Source: JACCVG01 sp034664165
Lineage (GTDB): Bacteria > Actinomycetota > Thermoleophilia > Solirubrobacterales > Thermoleophilaceae
Direction: 5' to 3'
Length of the DNA stretch: 34,055 bases
Assembly (NCBI GenBank): GCA_034664165.1
Contig: JAXDIE010000006.1
Coordinates: 1-34,055 of the forward strand
Below the pieces are notes generated by a model. It saw only the letters and a list, made by a program, of their open reading frames with translations. It did no database searches and was not told the DNA's origin. This document shows, one piece after another, positions 31,253-34,055 of this stretch. Numbering within the stretch: the first letter of the stretch is position 1; every line of letters begins with the position of its first letter. Position numbers and translations under genes: made by a program.

Positions 31253-31318
31253 CTAGCTGAGCAGAAGAATCAGCACGACGATCAGGATGACTGTTCCTGC
31301 GCTGATGCCGTAGAACAC
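31253..31318 (-). CDS. 21-residue single-helix micro-protein
   Basis: Start GTG 31318-31316 lies four bases after GAGGAGGAG, the strongest ribosome site nearby. Translation gives a 21 aa peptide: short polar start (FYGISAGT) and then a nearly pure Val-Ile-Leu segment (VILIVVLILLLS), one membrane helix. The TAG stop at 31255-31253 abuts the ATG of the acidic 69 aa gene. The combination suggests a real small membrane protein; homologues are unknown to me. Confidence 0.55.
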   Translation of the reverse strand: MFYGISAGTVILIVVLILLLS

Positions 31319-31390
31319 GAAACTCCTCCTCGATCCGGGTGCATCTGCTTAATGCCCAGATCGTCGTTCAGGCAAACGTTCGAAAGCCGG

Positions 31391-33613
31391 CTATACGGCC
31401 AGCGCGGCGTTCGCCTCCGCCGCGGGTGCACCGATCCGCGCCACGCGCACGGGCACACCCACCATCACCGTCTGGCCGGAGATCCGCTCGAGGTTGCGGT
31501 CGTCGACCCCCAGCCCCAGCAGGAAGTTGGGATTGCTGCCGCTGGCCGCGGTGGCCACATGCCACTCGCCCTCGTGCTTCCAGCCGTGCGGAACCGCGAT
31601 GTTCCCGGGAGTCATCTCGTCGGTCACGCGGGCCAGTGTCTCGATCGAGCCCGAACGCGAGGTCAGGCTGATCGGGTCGCCGTCCTCGATCCCGCAGCCG
31701 GCGGCGTCCGCGGGCGAGATGCGCGCCGCGTGAGCCGGCCGGCGAGCCATCAGCTTGGGTGAGTTGTGCATCCACGAGTTGTGGGAGCGCAACTCGCGGA
31801 GGCCGACCATCCGCAGCGGGAAGTCGGCATCCGGCTCGGGGGCGGCGAGCAGCCGCTCGAGCTCACCGCGCAGCTCGGGGCCCGCGAAGTGGAGGCGGCG
31901 GTCCTTGTGCGAGACGCTCTTTCGCCAGCGCCCGCCGCCGGTGGGCACAGCGGCGCCAAGGACGATGCCGCTGGGGTTGGCACGCAGCTTGCGCAGGTTC
32001 AGCCCGTCCCGGCGCAGCCCGAACAGATCGCCCTCCGGGCTGAGGCGAAGGGCCAGCGACAGCAGGCGCTCCGGCGGGATCTTCAGGCCCAGCTTGCCGA
32101 GGAAGCGCGCCGCCGGCACGCTGGCCGGCACGACGCCGATCCGGCGCGAGATGTCCTCGATGATCTGCCACTCCTCGCGGGCCTCTCCGCGCGGCGGCAC
32201 GACCGGCTCGCTGAACTGGGCGAACGGGGTGGTCGCGAGCTCGTTGGGGATGAACGGCGGATCCTCGCGCTCGAGGAACGTGGTGACCGGCAGGATGTAG
32301 TCGGCGTGCCGCGTGGTCTCGGTCACGTAGAGGTCGAGCGCAACGAACAGGTCGAGCTGCCCGAGCGCGCGTGCGAGGCTCTGGCCGCCCGGGCCGCTGT
32401 TCACCGGATTCCCGGCCGAGCAGAAGAAGGCCTTGATCTGGCCGGGGCCGGGAGTCTCGATCTCCTCCGGCAGGATCGCGGAGGGCAGCGAGCCGGCCAC
32501 CTCGGGGTAGCCGCCGATCCGCGAGCGCTTGGTGGCGTAGGTGCCGAGCCCCGCCAAGCCGGCGATCTTGCCCCAGGGAACCATCGGCTGGCCGAACGTG
32601 AGCCCGCCGGGCTTGTCCAGGTTGCCGGTGACAACACAGAGGGCATCGGTGAGGGCGGAGATGAGCGTCGCGAAGTCCTGGGTGTGGGCCCCGGTCCGGC
32701 CGTAGATCACGGCCGAGTCGGCCGCGGCAAGGCGCCGGGCCAGGTCGCGCACCGTGGCGGCGGGGATGCCGGTGCGCGCCTCGGTCTCCTCCGGCCGCAG
32801 CTGCAAGGCGGCATCCCGAAGCGGGGCGATGTCGTCGACCTGTTCGGCGATCGCCGCCTTGTCCTCGAGGCCCTCCTCGAACAGCACGCAGAGCAGCGAC
32901 ATGAGCAGCCATGCGTCCGTGCCGGCGCGGATGCCGATGTGCTCGTTCTCGCGCGCGGTCTCCGACAGGCGCGGATCGACGACCACAACCGTGCCGCCAC
33001 GATCGCGCAACGCCTGCAGCTCCTCCTTGATCCGCGGCGTCGAGATCAGCGAGCCGTGCGAGACCACCGGGTTTCCCCCGATGATCAGCCAGAGGTCCGT
33101 GTGGGTCACGTCGGCCAGCGGGATGGTCAGCGGGGATCCGTAGACCAGGGCATTGGCGGCGAAGCGCGATGCCACATCCTGCGAGTTCGCGCTGTAGAGG
33201 TTGCGCGTGCCGACCGCGTCGACGAAGCCCTTCATCCAGAGGAAGTGGGAGTAGGAGAAGTAGGTCGGGTTGCCGTAGTACCAGCCCATCGAGTCGGGAC
33301 CGTTCTCGTCAAGAACGCGCTTCAACCGCGCCGAGATGTCGTCCAGCGCCTCGTCCCAGCCGACCGGCTCGAAGCTGCCGTCGGCCCGGCGGCGCAGCGG
33401 CTGGGTCACACGATCGGGATCGTTCTGGACCTCGGTCATCGCAATTCCCTTGGGACACGCCTGCCCGCGCGAGACGGGGTTGGCCGGATCCGGGCGGATC
33501 TGCACCAGCTCGTCGCCCTCGACCGTGGCGACAAGTCCACACATGGGCTCACAGATGCGGCAGAAGGTGGCAACCTCGCGGGTGCCCTTCATGCCCTTGG
33601 GCAACGTCGTCAT
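31391..33613 (-). CDS. Molybdopterin-dependent oxidoreductase (DMSO reductase family)
   Basis: 740 aa catalytic subunit that binds bis-MGD molybdenum and one 4Fe-4S cluster. Cluster ligands are C18, C21, C25 and C53 (CxxCxxxC-x27-C). No Cys or selenocysteine lies in the Mo-ligand area NLYSANSQDVASRFAANAL (about 138-156), where Ser144 or Asp146 are candidates. DVTHTDLWLIIGGNPVVSHGS and the C-terminal HNSPKL and MTPGNIAVPHGWKH are usual features. No Tat signal is present, so it is probably cytosolic. The ribosome site GGAGAGGAG before ATG 33613 lies inside a hairpin. No partner FeS or membrane subunit is nearby. The substrate is unknown; nitrate reductase or formate dehydrogenase are not supported. 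Confidence 0.92.
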   Translation of the reverse strand: MTTLPKGMKGTREVATFCRICEPMCGLVATVEGDELVQIRPDPANPVSRGQACPKGIAMTEVQNDPDRVTQPLRRRADGSFEPVGWDEALDDISARLKRVLDENGPDSMGWYYGNPTYFSYSHFLWMKGFVDAVGTRNLYSANSQDVASRFAANALVYGSPLTIPLADVTHTDLWLIIGGNPVVSHGSLISTPRIKEELQALRDRGGTVVVVDPRLSETARENEHIGIRAGTDAWLLMSLLCVLFEEGLEDKAAIAEQVDDIAPLRDAALQLRPEETEARTGIPAATVRDLARRLAAADSAVIYGRTGAHTQDFATLISALTDALCVVTGNLDKPGGLTFGQPMVPWGKIAGLAGLGTYATKRSRIGGYPEVAGSLPSAILPEEIETPGPGQIKAFFCSAGNPVNSGPGGQSLARALGQLDLFVALDLYVTETTRHADYILPVTTFLEREDPPFIPNELATTPFAQFSEPVVPPRGEAREEWQIIEDISRRIGVVPASVPAARFLGKLGLKIPPERLLSLALRLSPEGDLFGLRRDGLNLRKLRANPSGIVLGAAVPTGGGRWRKSVSHKDRRLHFAGPELRGELERLLAAPEPDADFPLRMVGLRELRSHNSWMHNSPKLMARRPAHAARISPADAAGCGIEDGDPISLTSRSGSIETLARVTDEMTPGNIAVPHGWKHEGEWHVATAASGSNPNFLLGLGVDDRNLERISGQTVMVGVPVRVARIGAPAAEANAALAV

Positions 33614-33615
33614 AC

Positions 33616-33644
33616 GACTCCTCTCCGACCGATGGAGAGGAGTC
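33616..33644 (-). promoter_or_regulatory. Perfect hairpin covering the ribosome site of the Mo oxidoreductase
   Basis: GACTCCTCTCC (33616-33626) and GGAGAGGAGTC (33634-33644) are perfect 11-base complements with a 7-base loop. In the minus-strand mRNA the 3' arm contains GGAGAGGAG, two bases before the ATG, so the folded form hides the ribosome site. The upstream gene ends at 33657, so it may also act as an intergenic terminator. Confidence 0.65.
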
Positions 33645-33656
33645 TCGCAGACCCGG

Positions 33657-34055
33657 CTACCGGTGCTCTGGATTCACGAAATCGAAGCGGCAGCCCGCGT
33701 CCCATTCGGAGCGCTGGTTGCCGTGCACCGGGATGCCGCCGGCGTCCTTGAGCATGCGTGCCATGTGCATCAGATTCCACGTCATGAACGTGGTGTTGCG
33801 GTTGGTGAAGTCGTTCTCCGGCCCGCCGCTGCCGGGGTCGAGGTACGACGGACCGGGGCCCGCCTCCCCGATCCAGCCTGCGTCGGCGTTCGGCGGGATC
33901 GTGTAGCCGACGTGCTGCAGGCTGTAGAGCACGTTCTGGGCGCAGTGCTTGATCCCGTCCTCGTTGCCGGTGATCAGGCACCCGGCGACCCGGCCGTAGA
34001 AGAGGTACTGCCCCTTCTCGTTGAGCTCGCCGGAGAGCGAGTAGATCCGCTCGAT
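33657..34055 (-). CDS. Flavodoxin-family NAD(P)H oxidoreductase, partial (start outside window)
   Basis: C-terminal 132 residues are visible; the frame is open to the window end, so the FMN-binding N-terminal half is missing. Landmarks are NEDGIKHCAQNVLYSLQHVGYTIPP, AGWIGEAGPGPSYLDPGSGG, NDFTNRNTTFMTWNLMHMARMLKDAGG and a final HGNQRSEWDAG. This matches the C-terminal half of NADPH-dependent FMN reductase/flavodoxin-fold proteins. Located 43 bases upstream of the molybdopterin gene on the same strand, so a shared electron-transfer pathway is possible but unproven. Confidence 0.85.
   Translation of the reverse strand: MERIYSLSGELNEKGQYLFYGRVAGCLITGNEDGIKHCAQNVLYSLQHVGYTIPPNADAGWIGEAGPGPSYLDPGSGGPENDFTNRNTTFMTWNLMHMARMLKDAGGIPVHGNQRSEWDAGCRFDFVNPEHR

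Noticed and set aside
31766..33751. 661-codon open frame on the plus strand
   Set aside because: It mirrors the molybdopterin oxidoreductase, which has all cofactor motifs; open antisense frames are common in GC-rich DNA.
1..34055. Mobile elements, phage genes or CRISPR
   Set aside because: No transposase, integrase, terminal repeats or spaced direct-repeat array seen; base and codon composition looks uniform.

Overview
The window is high-GC DNA with dense, overlapping coding, many GTG and TTG starts, a principal sigma factor of the actinobacterial kind, an archaeal-type GTP cyclohydrolase (MptA) and a complete Mce lipid-transport operon. This suggests an actinobacterium, plausibly of the class Thermoleophilia (Solirubrobacterales and relatives). 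The taxonomic guess is an inference from gene content. No rRNA, transposase, integrase or CRISPR array was seen.

Layout. (1) 1-3745 is core genome: an SDR oxidoreductase, tRNA-Tyr, a small PD-(D/E)XK nuclease with a striking palindrome over its start codon, rpoD with a strong terminator, and divergent mptA. (2) 3852-6389 (+) is a three-gene minor-pilin cassette: two prepilins and a PilX-like protein with an Asn-rich repeat. (3) 6391-10327 (-) is an envelope block: pgsA, a DUF3817 protein, a CPA1 antiporter, MscL with a zinc ribbon, a secreted RTX-repeat protein and a DUF4190 protein. (4) 10367-19497 (-) is a tightly packed eight-gene run, read from high to low coordinates: DUF7065/7064-like protein, APH-type phosphotransferase, a second DUF7064-like protein, a seven-helix membrane protein, a FAD desaturase-like oxidoreductase, a fused SCP2 sterol-carrier/Mce ATPase, a GAF-LuxR regulator and a cyclopropane-fatty-acid synthase. 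(5) A divergent TetR repressor lies at 19561-20217 (+). (6) 20455-30306 (-) is an Mce operon: two YrbE/MlaE permeases then six MCE proteins, the first of them a lipoprotein; it has no ATPase of its own. (7) 30437-34055 holds a DHFR/RibD-like reductase, a micro-ORF coupled to an acidic protein, a molybdopterin oxidoreductase behind an RBS-sequestering hairpin, and a truncated flavodoxin-family protein.

The most interesting reading joins regions 4 to 6. The ATPase missing from the Mce operon is encoded in the neighbouring operon, fused to a lipid-binding SCP2 domain and surrounded by putative lipid- or terpenoid-modifying enzymes. Both operon promoters carry the same 11-base string CACAAACTGAA. 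At the first it sits between a good -35 and -10, beside the divergent tetR. I infer one TetR-controlled regulon for import and modification of a hydrophobic compound (steroid, terpenoid, carotenoid or unusual fatty acid). The substrate is unknown.
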